DNA of 64,000 nucleotides from Diphasiastrum complanatum (lineage: Eukaryota > Streptophyta > Lycopodiopsida > Lycopodiales > Lycopodiaceae): the NCBI GenBank assembly GCA_029204225.1, contig CM055109.1, positions 31,347,870 to 31,411,869 on the forward strand, written 5' to 3'. Within the stretch, counting starts at the first letter, position 1, and each line of letters starts with the position of its first letter. Below the pieces are notes generated by a model. That model had not been told where the DNA came from. It did not search any database and saw only the letters and a list, made by a program, of their open reading frames with translations. Below are positions 48,040-58,817 of this stretch, piece after piece. The position numbers and the translations under genes are program-made.

Positions 48040-51000
48040 ACCACCAAGTGGAGACTGAGAGATGGCAAAGCATTTTCCATGATCACCTTCAATATCAAGG
48101 ATACTCAGATCAGCCACATACGTGCTGTTCAGACCGCTAAGGATGCATGAGACATCCTAGCAACTCTCTATGACATCAGAGACGTTACGTCCAAGCTTCA
48201 TTTGAGGAAGAAATTATTCACCCTCAGAATGTTTGATGTAGATAGTATTTCGAGTCATCTCAACACCTTCAAAAATCTGATGGATCAGATGACTACAATT
48301 GGCTCAATCATAGAAGATTCCAATGCACTCATGACTCTATTATCGAGTCTACCTGAAGCCTACAAAAATTGGGTAATGGAAATTTCTACCTAGGAGCACC
48401 TCACTCTATCAAGAGTAATTTCGTTGTTCCTACAAGAGGAGATAAGAAAATCAACATCCTCCTCAGGCTCAGGATTGGATCCTCAAGCTCTGTATTCAAA
48501 AAATCAGAAGTTTAGACCCAAGAGATCTAGAAAGTCAGGCTCTACTGACAAGAAGAGCAACATGCAGTCTGGACCAAATTCCAATTCAGGATCGAATTCA
48601 AGCTCTTCATCATTCCAACCAGCACAGAAACTTTTCTGCAGATACTGTAAGAGGACTGGCCATGAAATCAAGGATTGTTGAACTTTGAAGTACAACAAAG
48701 AAAAGAAGAAGCATTTCTAACAACAAGCACATAGTACTATAGCTAGTCACTCAAATCAGCAATAAGAAGAAAAAGATGAAGCAGCTTTCATGACCAAAGT
48801 CAGAGAACAACAAGATATCAATTTTTGGTATCTAGATTTCGGAGCAACTCAACACATGACTCATCATCGCGACTGGTTCAAAGACTATAAGTCATTCACC
48901 CACTCTTGAGTTGTGCAACTTGGAGACAACTCATCACATTCAATCGAAGGTGAAGGAACAGTCAGAGTAGAATTCAAAGGAGGTGAGGTCAAGTTGTTGT
49001 CCAACATTCTCCATGTTCCAAATCTAATCAAGAATCATCTCTCAATTAGCAAAATCACCGATTCAGGTTGGAGGGTCAAATTCGATACAGAAGGTTTCAC
49101 AATTCTTGACAAATCTTGGAAGGTACTAGCCTACGGAAGAAGAAGCAGCTATCTATACAAACTTAGCCATTGCTATTCTTCTAACACTCAAGCTCTTCAC
49201 ACAGCCACTTCTGAATCAATTGATATGTTGTGGCATTTCAGACTTGGCCATCTTAACTTCAATAGTATTCAGCAAATGTCAGCTCAGAGTCTAGTACAAG
49301 ATCTGACTACAGTCAACAAGCCAACTTCTCCATGCGAAAGCTGTATTATCAGCAAGCATGCTAGAAGTCCCTTTAGTTCAGACTCAGTTCATACATCCAA
49401 GGGCTTGCTTGACCTTGTATATAGCGCCATTTGTGACCCGATGCTATTTTTTAATCTTCATCGACGACTTCTCTCGAAGGACTGCAACCTACTATATGAA
49501 GAACAAATCTGAAGCATTCAAGTTCTTCAAGCAGCTCAAGACATCTGAAGAAAACCAGACTCAGAGGAAGATCAAGGCTCTACGCACAGATGGAGGGGGA
49601 GAGTACATCTCCACAATTTTCAAGGAGTTCTACAAGACCAACGAGATACTTCAACAATATACAACCAGCTACTCACCTCAGTCCAATGGTGTAGCTGAGC
49701 GGAAGAATTGGACACTCATCGAGAGTGCCAAGTGCATGATGGCCCATGCCTCTCTTCCGAAGAAATTCTAGACAGAAGTTGTTACTACAGCCGCCTATTT
49801 GCAGAATTGATGCATCACCAAAGCCCTGAATGGCAAGACACCTTATGAGGTGTGGACAGGATCAAAACCATCACTCAAACATATTAGAGTATTTGGATGC
49901 ATCGCTTTCGCTCATATTCTTGAGGATCTAAAAAGAAAACTGGATGATAAGAGCAGGAAGACGATTTTCATCGGCTATTCCCCAAACCACAAGACATACA
50001 AGCTCTACAATTTGGATACCAAGAAGGCATTCACAAGTGGAGATGTCATTTTCATGGAAGACCAGTTCATTGACCACAAAGGAAAAGCTGTTGATAATTA
50101 CGATCCAAGGACCGAGCAACTAGTCAATTTCGATCTGGAGATTCAACTGCTGAATAATGACGCTGACTCAAACAATGAGTCAGAATCTCAACGAGTCAAC
50201 CCACATCAGAGGACCAAAGTTCAACCCATAAGGTCGAACAGGTCTAGACAGTCTCCATCCAAATTTATGGATGATCCGGCTTGCTACCTCGTGTAGGAAC
50301 CAAACACCGTTTTTGAGGCTGTGTCTACTCTTGATACTGACCAGTGGAAGGCAACGATGGACAACGAATTTGATTTTTTAATGGAGAATCAAACATGGAC
50401 AGTCACTGAGCTACCAAAGGACTAAAAACCAATTCCATGCAAATGGATATTCAAGGCAAAGTATGATGTTGAAGGAAGGCTTAAATCGTTACAATGCTAG
50501 GCTAGTTGCCAAAGGCTTTTTTCAGATTCTAAATTTGGATTATTCAGAAACCTTCAGCCTAGTTGTCAAACATACTTCGATCCGCCTACTCCTCTCCTTT
50601 GCAGCCGCAACAGATCTTAAAGTCCACCAAATGGATGTCCAGATCTTGAAGTCCACCAAAATGGATGTCCAGATGACTGACATGGGTCCAGCCCACTATT
50701 GTCTTGGAATCTAGATCCAATGAGAACGACCCAGCAGACTGATTTTTATCAGTCAACAATGATATCTCAACAACATGTTGGAAAAGTATGGATTGGCCAA
50801 TTGCAAACCAAGTCACTTTTCACTTGATCCTGGACTAAAGTTATCAAAGGAACAATCTCCTCAAACTGAGGCAGAAAAGGAAGAGATGAAGCACTACCTG
50901 TTTCAATCCATCATCGACTCACTGATGTACGCAATGATCTGCACGCGACCAGACCTTGCATATTCAATCAGTACACTTAGCCAATTCCTGTCAAATCCAG

Positions 51001-51569
51001 GCTTAATTTATTGGAAAGCACTAACAAAGGTCATGAAGTACATCCGAGCAACGAAAACTCTCAGCATCTGCTACAGAGGCAGCCACACTGCCAACATCCT
51101 TGAAGCCTACACAGATGCGAATTGGGCAGGAGATGTCGACACCAGAATATCAACTTCCGGATTTGTATATTTATATAACCAAGGCCCAATCTCACGGAAT
51201 AGTCGGAAGCAAACCTCAATTGCATTATCATCAATAGAATTTGAATACATAGCTGTCACAAATGCAACCAAAGAGGCGATCTGGCTAAGGCAATTGCTTG
51301 CAGACATCAACCTTGCACAAACACTTCCTACAACAATCCATTGTGACAATCAAAGCACAATAGCATTATCTGTCAATCCGCGATTTCACTCTCGAAGCAA
51401 ACATATCGAAATCCGGTATCATTATCTTAGAGAGAAAGTGAATAGCAAGGAAGTAGCATTGGTCTTCTGTAGGACAAACTACATGGCAGCAAATTACTTC
51501 ACAAAGACTCTATCAAAGGAGCAACAAATCGTTCAAGTAATGAGCATTTTGAAAACCGAAGGCCCACTA
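48040..51569 (+). pseudogene. Copia gag-pol of element E, broken
   Basis: Gag: KLHLRKKLFTLRM, LPEAYKNWVMEI, then the intact zinc knuckle CRYCKRTGHEIKDC (about 48640-48681). Protease: WYLDFGATQHM, with F in place of S in the DSGAT motif. Pre-integrase: LWHFRLGHLNFNSI and CESCIISKHARSPF. Integrase: frame change at about 49440, then FIDDFSRRTATYYM, LRTDGGGEY and SNGVAERKN. After VWTGSKPSLKHIRVFGC the RT begins (WIFKAKYDVEGRLK, DYSETFSLVVKHTSIRLLLS) but jumps from HQMDVQ to MTDMGPAHYCLGI, so the YVDD core is deleted. RNase H is open from about 50775: YTDANWAGDVDTRISTSG, IALSSIEFEYIAV, HCDNQSTIALS and HSRSKHIEIRYHY. Stops lie at 48148, 48391, 48679, 48718, 48763, 48907, 49769, 49808, 50294 and 50423. 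Confidence 0.9.
50614..50673 (+). repeat. 30-bp tandem duplication at the RT deletion point of element E
   Basis: Two near-identical blocks of about 30 bp (agtccaccaaatggatgtcc and agtccaccaaaatggatgtc) follow each other exactly where the RT core is missing, giving a repeated KSTKMDVQ-like reading. Confidence 0.85.
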
Positions 51570-52244
51570 CATGTTTTCGGACCTTCACATTTTTCCTTTG
51601 AGATTTTCTTATGCCTTGACTGTTTTTTAGACACCTTCGTATTTTTTTGCCTTTTTTGCACTTTCGTGAAAAATGCGACATAGTGGCCAGAATGCCTAAG
51701 AATCCATTTTTGGCCTACCTTCGGCTTTTTCACCTTTTTCCATGCCTTTGCTCTAAGGACACCTTCAAGATTTAACTGCCTCAGTCTAAAGGTACCTTCA
51801 GATATTTTCGATCTTAGTTTAAGGGCACTTCCAGATTTTTCGAGTTTTTTCCACAGTGGCAGACCGATGTCGCCAACTTAGCATCAACCCTAAACATAGC
51901 TGGACCACTAAATATCCCAAGGGCGGTTACCCACTTTGTACATATACAAAGACTAGCGTAAATGACATTTAAGGCATATAGGATATTTGTTTCTCAACAC
52001 TTGTAAATATATATACAAGCTGAATCAAGCTATGTAAGTGTTCTTTTTAATCAATCAGAGTTATCTGTAGCCAGCGTTATCACGCTCAGCAAGCTGAAGT
52101 TATTACTTCAAGCCATTGTACTCACTATTGATAATAATCAGAGTGCAATTTTTGTCTCACTACTATATTGTTCATTTGCGTAATCTGTAAGAATCATTCT
52201 ACTTGAATATTTCTGCTGCTAACTATTGCGTTTCCGTTCCTACA
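51570..52244 (+). repeat. Probable 3' LTR of element E
   Basis: Follows the pol end (TKTLSKEQQIVQVM). Proposed limits are TGTTTTCGGACC at about 51570 and TTCCTACA at 52244. Inside, TAAATATATATACAAGC at about 52004-52020 is a good TATA-like box and a leader-like stretch follows. No second LTR is available to test the limits. Confidence 0.5.
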
Positions 52245-52249
52245 TGCCT

Positions 52250-52700
52250 ATGCTCAAAGCTTCGAGCTTTTGCTGCCAGTCATCCCCACGTTTTATGACA
52301 TAGTTGTGTTGGATGACCATGCTAACTTGGTGCAAAGTTTTGCTATTCAAAAGACATTGCCAAGTATGGAGGACTTGCAAGAGGTCTTGTTGGCTAAATA
52401 GTTTAGACTCCATGCAAGAGGAGGATCATCTTCTACATCTCAAGTTGGAGAGGAGAAAGCTATGTTTTCAAAAGGCAAGTTCAAGGGCAAGGGCAAAAGC
52501 AAATGTTCAAAAGGGCAAGATCAAGGTGAGTCTTCTACTTTTTGTTGGCAAGATTAAAGATAGATCCAGGCTAAATTGTTACTATTTTGGAGTCAAAGGA
52601 CATTTTTCTAATGATTGCTTCAAGAAGAAAAGAGATCAAGGTAACAAGCAAACCAATCTAACACCTCTCTTGTATTCAATCATCATGGCTCAGTGGTAAA
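52250..52700 (+). pseudogene. Copia gag fragment, family B type
   Basis: Reads VLDDHANLVQSFAIQKTLPS, MEDLQEVLLAK, a TAG, then KGKFKGKGKSKCSKGQ. After a frame change comes a zinc-knuckle remnant CYYFGVKGHFSNDCFKKKRD with the second Cys replaced by Phe, followed by GNKQTNLT, which resembles the family B piece at 38215-38160. It starts directly after the LTR of element E. Confidence 0.8.
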
Positions 52701-52814
52701 GTTGTTGATGATTAATTTTTAGTTTCTCTTTGGTTGAGTGGTTCAGCACCACAACTATCATTTTGGTGTCTATAGCAAGATCTTCAAAATCTATACAAGA
52801 CCATTTTTACAAAT

Positions 52815-52816
<2 letters not shown>

Positions 52817-52860
<44 letters not shown>
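52817..52860 (+). repeat. (GT)22 microsatellite
   Basis: Uninterrupted GT tract whose last TGT merges with the LTR start TGTTAGCGG at 52858. Confidence 0.97.
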
Positions 52861-52862
<2 letters not shown>

Positions 52863-53370
52863 GCGGATTCCAAAGAATCCCTAGATGTCGAGCCAAGCTG
52901 AAGACACAGAGTATCTCTTACCCATGACCGAGGAGGTCTCAGAAGGGAGCACAAAAGCTGAGAGCCGAGCATGAGAGTTGAGGATTACTAGTTAGGATGA
53001 CAGTTATTATCTATGTGAGCCTACATGGTGTATCCCAAAGAAGGAACGACCATGTAGGAGTTAGTAATATTTCCTAGGCATTGTAAATAGTGTAGACCCC
53101 TTAAATAATTTTAAGTGAGCCACCTTTGATGGTGACTACTAGTGGAAGGGCTTTTTCCACTTGTAATTTCCAAATTAGTGGAATTGCCACTTGGGCTCCA
53201 CATGGGCAGCCTTCTTGCTTATTTAAGGGCCCCCCTCTTTTGTGAGGGACCTTTGATTGTATTGTCAATTTCTCTTGAGTGAATAAAGAAGATCTTCCAC
53301 GAGTTCTTGATGATTGTAAAGCTCCTTGTTCATGGCAATCTTCTTGAGTAAAATTTCTTGGAGTCATGTA
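52858..53370 (+). repeat. Family F LTR (plus), inverted partner of 34462-34974
   Basis: TGTTAGCGGATTCC start, a TATA-like CTTATTTAAGGG at about 53217-53228 and GTGAATAAAGAAG at about 53279-53291. It matches 34974-34462 along its length in inverse orientation. No primer site or coding part of the same element follows, so it is a solo or truncated LTR. Confidence 0.78.
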
Positions 53371-53807
53371 ATGGGGATTATATGCTGGTGCACATCCTGT
53401 GTATTGTTGAAAAATCCAATACGAACATGTGATTTGTTTGTAGCATTGTGCTTTAATTGAGTCCATAATTTAGATATCAATTAATATCATCGAATAATGT
53501 GTAAACATTGTAATTGTTTTGTTGCGTGCAAATCTTGTCTGTACTTTAGGTGATAAGCCATAGTATTTGATCAGGTTTCATGTAGTTGTATTGCTGAAAA
53601 ATATATTACCTTTGCATAGTTTTTGTATGATTACTTTTTTCCCAAAAAATCACAAAAGTATAGAATTAATGTTGCTAAGACATTTTGATGAAATTCATGA
53701 TCAACACCCGTGGGAGTGTTTTCTTAACAATGTGCATTCTTTGGTCACTAAAAATATGCATGATTTGTATGTTTTAATATTTTGCATGACTCCATTCATA
53801 AATGCAG
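53371..53807. other. Spacer before the candidate gene
   Basis: AT-rich, without motif. It may be 5' UTR, intron or promoter of the gene starting at 53808, since ATAAATGCAG at its end reads as a splice acceptor. Confidence 0.35.
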
Positions 53808-55103
53808 ATGGAGCTTTCAGATTCGGAACGCCAAATAAATAAAGATGTCGATTTTCTAACCAATGGTAACATTACATTTTTTATTTGAATTCATGATAAC
53901 TGAAACTTTTTCAAATCAAATAATCAAAAAGCTTTGTTATTATTTTCGATTATTGATTTGACAAAGAAGTTGCAACGCATAGCAACAAACATGGAATCGC
54001 AAGTAATCCTGATGGTACCATTAAGAGCTAGCATTTGAAAATCCAAAATGCTTACTTTGGATTTAATACGTATTAGTAAATTTTAATATAATTGTATTTG
54101 TAATTTGCAGAAGAATTACGTCAATTTGGACAAGACTTACAAGCAACCAAATCTTCAGGTGATGTGTACAACAATTACAGGTAAAGCATAGAATGTACTA
54201 GTTGTTTCAAAAACCTAATGTGATTACCATTCATTGGAATAAATTTTATGCGTGTTTCTGATGGTAGAGGCTGAAAGTTCATCCGCAACAACAAAACGCA
54301 CCCTAGTTCAAGAATCGCCTATACATATGGTAGCCCCAAAAATATGTAAACGAGTAACAACAATAGATCTTTTGGCAACTAAACCTATTGCTTTTTGATA
54401 ATGCAACTCTGGTAGACAGGGAGTTCAACTTTCTTAGTTGGATAGTCAAAATCAAGTACATGGCGCTCGTACCTCTTTTAAACCACATGAGTTGTTTGAA
54501 CAATGTGTGGAGTCAAGTGCACATAATCTGGAAGTAAATCCGCCCACATCTAGTTCCAATCCATTGCCTTGTATTCGTCAAAAAGGAATGCAACAACTCT
54601 ATGTAGATGAGATCAAGCTAGGCTTATATAATATAATGTTCGAAGGCCAAATTTTGTCAAAATATGACAACTTTTCACAAGATTTGTCATACCAAAAAGT
54701 GTTAAAATTTGATCTGACTAACATTCATGGCAACCATACAATCACATTGTCAATTCCTCAAGTGCGCTACACACCTTTTTTGCAATTGACAATTGATGAT
54801 TGTATTCGATCAACAAACTTTCATATAGAAAAAAAAAATCCTAGACATGATTGTCGCACATCAAATTTTATATGTGCCTACCGGCCTAACACAACAGTTG
54901 AGAAAATTGAATCTTTGAATATTAAAACCAGTTTCAATCCTGAAATTTCCCTTGCAAATTTTAGGACAAATTGTATGGATCTGTTGGCTGAAGATCCACA
55001 CATCCATAACTCGTACCTGGTCACAACTGTCGTTGTCGCTATTACTGCCATTGCTGGAATGCAACAGTACGTAATATGTCATGCACTAGGATTTTTCACC
55101 TGA
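53808..55103 (+). CDS. Candidate spliced gene of unknown function (four exons proposed)
   Basis: Proposed exons: 53808-53865 (MELSDSERQINKDVDFLTN), 54111-54158 (EELRQFGQDLQATKSS), 54268-54353 (EAESSSATTKRT.. KICKR) and 54438-55103. GT..AG borders keep one frame: AATG/gtaaca, tttgcag/AAG, TTCAG/gtgatg, ggtag/AGG, CGA/gtaaca and tttcttag/TTG, with an in-frame TAG just before the last exon. An alternative donor at 54181 would break the frame. The model gives about 285 aa; the last exon alone is 221 codons without a stop, with YVDEIKLGLYNIMF, VLKFDLTNIHGNHTITL and FRTNCMDLLAEDPHIHNS. No known domain, signal peptide or clear membrane segment, although the C-terminus has a hydrophobic VTTVVVAITAI stretch. 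The last exon runs into the repeat array at about 55060, so the end may be a donor (CAACA/gtacgt at 55070) instead of the stop. It could be a host gene, a pseudogene or a transposon gene. Confidence 0.4.
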
Positions 55104-56796
55104 TGGATGGCAACACATAAATTAAGACCCTACAAATTAGAGCAGCATGAAGTAGTAAGCATGTAATATAGATCAAAATACTACGAATTAGGGTAGCATG
55201 AACTAGTAAAGCGTGGAATATAAACGAATCGCATCATACTTACATGCACACACACCCACACACCCACACATCCTAAGCCCTATTAATGTAACCACAATTA
55301 TATCATGTAATAATGTAAGATTTTTCACCAACATTACATAATTTTTCATGCACCATGATTTTCCACTTGATGCATGGTTAGAAGTTTGTACATCAAAACA
55401 TTGACAAGATCTTTGCAATGGCAATAAAGAAATGTTCAAAACACCATAATTTCATCAATAGTACGTTCAAAGTGCCTAATTATGGAATATTTGTTGTGGG
55501 CTATGTAAGTTCTAAGCTCAATTAAAGTTTATTCTCTACCTACAACAATCACGTAATAGTGTTGGACTTTCCACCAACAATAGTACGTAATATTTCAAGC
55601 ACCAGGATTTTCCACCTAATGCATGGACAAAAGCCTATACATTTAAAACATTGACAAAATCTTGGCAATGGCAATAAAAAAATGTTCGATATTGTTGACT
55701 TTGTACGTATGCTTTGTTACAATACCCACTAATCCATTACATGGTCACAGTACATCTAACTATCACAATACATGTATAAGCAAAAAACCTAAAAGAAAAT
55801 GACTCAAAAGGTTAAATACATTGACATGGATGGATAAAACGTATTTCGAGCTCAACTTTTGTTTCATCTTTATGAAGAATATGAATGCCATAATCACATC
55901 AACGAAATGTCAAAATGAACTAATTATAGACCATTTGTTGTTGTTAGTTCTTGTATAAGTTTGGCGCTCAATTAAAGTTTTACCATTTACTTACAACTGC
56001 AACTAAATCACGTAATAGTATTGGATTTTCCACCAACAATAGTACGCAATAGTTCATGCACCAGGATTTCCCACCTGATGGACTGCCAAAAGTCTACGCA
56101 ATTAGGAAAATCTTGGTAATGGCAATCAAGAAATGTTCAATGTTGTTGATTTTCTACATATGCATTATTACAGTACTCACTGATCCATCAAATTGTTACA
56201 ATAGCTACCTACTATATGCACTTAAGATAGAAACTTAGCTACATAACAATAGAATCAAATTGTCAAACACAACACATTCAAAATGCTATAATTTTATAAC
56301 TACAAGTAGTTTTAAGTGTATTTTATCCAAGCATCAGAATACACGTGAAACTAAGCAAATAACCCAAAGAAAAATGGCTTTAGAAACCTCAAATACATCA
56401 ACAAGCATGGATAAACTATATGATTTGTACCTTTTTTTCATATTAGTAAAGAATGTGGAGACTAAATCTCATCAAACACATCCAAAATAACTGAACTAAT
56501 CTCACCACAACCCACACAAAGTTCTTGTTAGTTTTCATCTCCAATTTACCAAAATCAGCTTGTACTTTTCAATCAAACACATTTGACTACCTGAAATACA
56601 ATTACAAATATTGCAAACTAATATTACTACCCAAAGAAATCTGAAAAGGCACCCTTGCAAAGAAATACATAAATGACTAGCCAATATTAATGACTATTAA
56701 CATTTCTATACAATTACCATGGGAAAGGTAGGCTTGCAAAGTATTACAAATTATTTCGTGCTCCTAGTTATCCAAAGTATGAGTTTAGTTTTGCAG

Positions 56797-56916
56797 TTTA
56801 AGAATCTTCCATCACCTGGTCATGGTTCAACTTATTTACATGGAAGAGCAACTAAAGGAAAGAAGTTGCATTTGTTCGTACGTACTGAAGCTGGAGGTTA
56901 TAAATTTCCAATCTAA
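56797..56916 (+). other. Possible terminal exon within the repeat array
   Basis: A pyrimidine-rich acceptor (ttagttttgcag) is followed by a 39-codon frame (FKNLPSPGHGSTYLHGRATK.. GGYKFPI) ending in TAA. It could be a further exon of the gene at 53808, but its phase does not match the obvious donor at 55070. Confidence 0.2.
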
Positions 56917-57309
56917 TTCCACAATCATGTCTCCATTTAGAAAAAAAAAAACCTCTATATCTACAGATAGATACAAAACCTTTCTTTTTGTCATTTTTAG
57001 ATGGTACTAAATTGATACACAAGGTTCAGTAAAGGCTTCGAAAAAGCTCATAGGCTCCTAAAGGAATTGGAAAAACTTCAAATGTTGATGTGATTTATCT
57101 CAAAAATCATACAATCTAATACCTAACAAGAACATGTTGAAGTAAATGGTTATGTTGGTCTTTCTGATAACAAAATGGATGTGGGTAATGAAAATGTCAA
57201 AATTGACAAGACAGACACAGGTTCGGATGGAATCTCGTAATCTAACCTCAACTGGATATTTCGTTATTGACCTAGGCTCTCATAGTGATCATGCTTTCAA
57301 ACTGTCTGA

Positions 57310-57475
57310 AAATATCGTTCAAATATAACAACTCCAATTCGTTGTAACTGTTAGACGATTGAGCGGTACAGACTATGCTTTGCTGTTAGTTCTCGTGTAA
57401 ATCTGGCGCTCCATTATCGTTCAAACATAATAGTTCCAATTTGTTGTAACTGTCAGACCATCGAGCGGTGGTACA
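57310..57475. repeat. Direct repeat, ~106-bp spacing
   Basis: atcgttcaaa(t/c)ataa..tccaatt(c/t)gttgtaactgt(t/c)agac(g/c)at(t/c)gagcggt occurs at about 57313 and 57419. Confidence 0.75.
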
Positions 57476-58679
57476 AATCTGGTTTAAACTGGTTTTAAAG
57501 TTTACCAGGAATAAAGACTGCATACAAGTACATGATGTTTGAACTTCGCAAATTGAAAGCTACATGAACCACATGCTTTTGAATAGTGCTCCATTTTGCC
57601 CCATTGTTATTTATTTATTCATTACATGGTCACAATACATCTAACTAGCACAATACATGTAAAAGCAAAAAACCTAAAAGAAAATGACCAAGAAGCTTAA
57701 ATACATTGACGTGCATGGATAAATAAGCCATTCATATTTGCAAAGAATATGAATGTCTTAATTTCATCAACAAAACGTCAAAGGAACTGATTACAAACTA
57801 TGCTTTGTTGTTAGGTCCCGTGTAAATCTACGCTCCATTAAAGTTTACCATTTACCTACAACTGCAACTAAATCACGTAATAGTGTTGGATTTTCCACCA
57901 ACAATAGTATGCAATAGTTCATGCATCAGGATTTTCCACCTGATAGATGGCCGAAAGTCTATGCATTAAAAGAATAATAAAAATCAATAGTACGTTCTGC
58001 AAAGTATCTAATACGGAATATTTGCTATGAGTTATGTAAGTTTTGAACTCAATTAAAGTTTACTATCTACCTACAACAATCACGTATTAGTATTGGATTT
58101 TCCACCAACAACAGTACGTAATATTTCAAGCACCAGGGTTTTCCACCTAATGCATGGACAAAAGCCTGTACATTAAAAACATTGACAAAATCTTGGCAAT
58201 GGCAATCATAAAACGTTTGATATTGTTAATTTCGTACATATGCATTGTTGCAATACCCACTTATCCATTACATGGTCACAATACATGTAAAAGCAAAAAA
58301 CCTAAAAGCAAATGACAAAAGTTTAAATACATTGACATGCATGAATAAGACAGATTTTGGGCTCGACTTTTTTTTCATCTTTGTGAATAATATGAATGCC
58401 ATAATCTCATCAACAAAATGTCAAAAGGAACTGAGTACAGACTATTCGTTGTTGTTATTTCTTGTATAAGTTCTACGCTCAATTAAAGTTTAACATATAT
58501 TTACAACTACAACTAAATCACGTAATATTATTGGATTTTAATGTTGTTGATTTCCTACATATGCATTATTACAGTACTCACTGATACATAAAATTGTTAC
58601 AATAGCTACCTACTATGCACTTAAGCTAGAAACTTAGCTACATAATAATACAATCAAATTATCAAACACAGCAGAGCGA

Positions 58680-58817
58680 TTCCCAAGTGCTTATGTAGCT
58701 GTGTAGAAACATGAATAAAACTATAGAACTGGATAAAGAAAATGGATGAAGATTAAAGATCGATTATTTAGATGAATCACTTTGATAGTAGAATAATCCA
58801 ACACTCCCCCTTAATAT
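58680..58817 (-). repeat. Polypurine tract and LTR start of element G
   Basis: The minus strand reads ATTAAGGGGGAG (58815-58804) then TGTTGGATTATTC from 58803. The LTR can be followed only to about 58680, where repeat-array sequence takes over. Confidence 0.6.

Larger units (their letters stand above)
48040..52244 (+). mobile_element. Ty1/copia element E, 5'-truncated, with 3' LTR
   Basis: Plus-strand element related to D. It starts inside gag, so the 5' LTR, primer site and first part of gag are absent, and continues through protease, integrase, a deleted RT and RNase H to a probable 3' LTR. It lies head to head with the D-like RT piece. About ten in-frame stops, one frame change in integrase and an RT deletion make it inactive. 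Confidence 0.88.
55060..58620 (+). repeat. Interspersed/tandem repeat array (ATAGTACGTAATA family)
   Basis: The landmark 'ttggattttccaccaacaatagtacgtaatatttcaagcaccaggattttccacct' recurs, complete or partial, with its ATAGTACGTAATA core at about 55068, 55336, 55580, 56038, 57901 and 58110. Other parts of the same unit are ttgacaaaatcttggcaatggcaat; ttgttgattttctacatatgcatt; cacaatacatgtaaaagcaaaaaacctaaaag (55771, 57650, 58278); and 'tgaatgccataat-tcatcaacaaaatgtcaaa'. A full unit is about 460 bp or more, with short versions of 210-245 bp. The middle (56230-57600) is mostly other sequence. Confidence 0.8.

Noticed and set aside
51570-51683. Extension of the element E pol frame past the pol end
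   Set aside because: It reads into the proposed LTR, and copia pol proteins end shortly after the TKTL motif.
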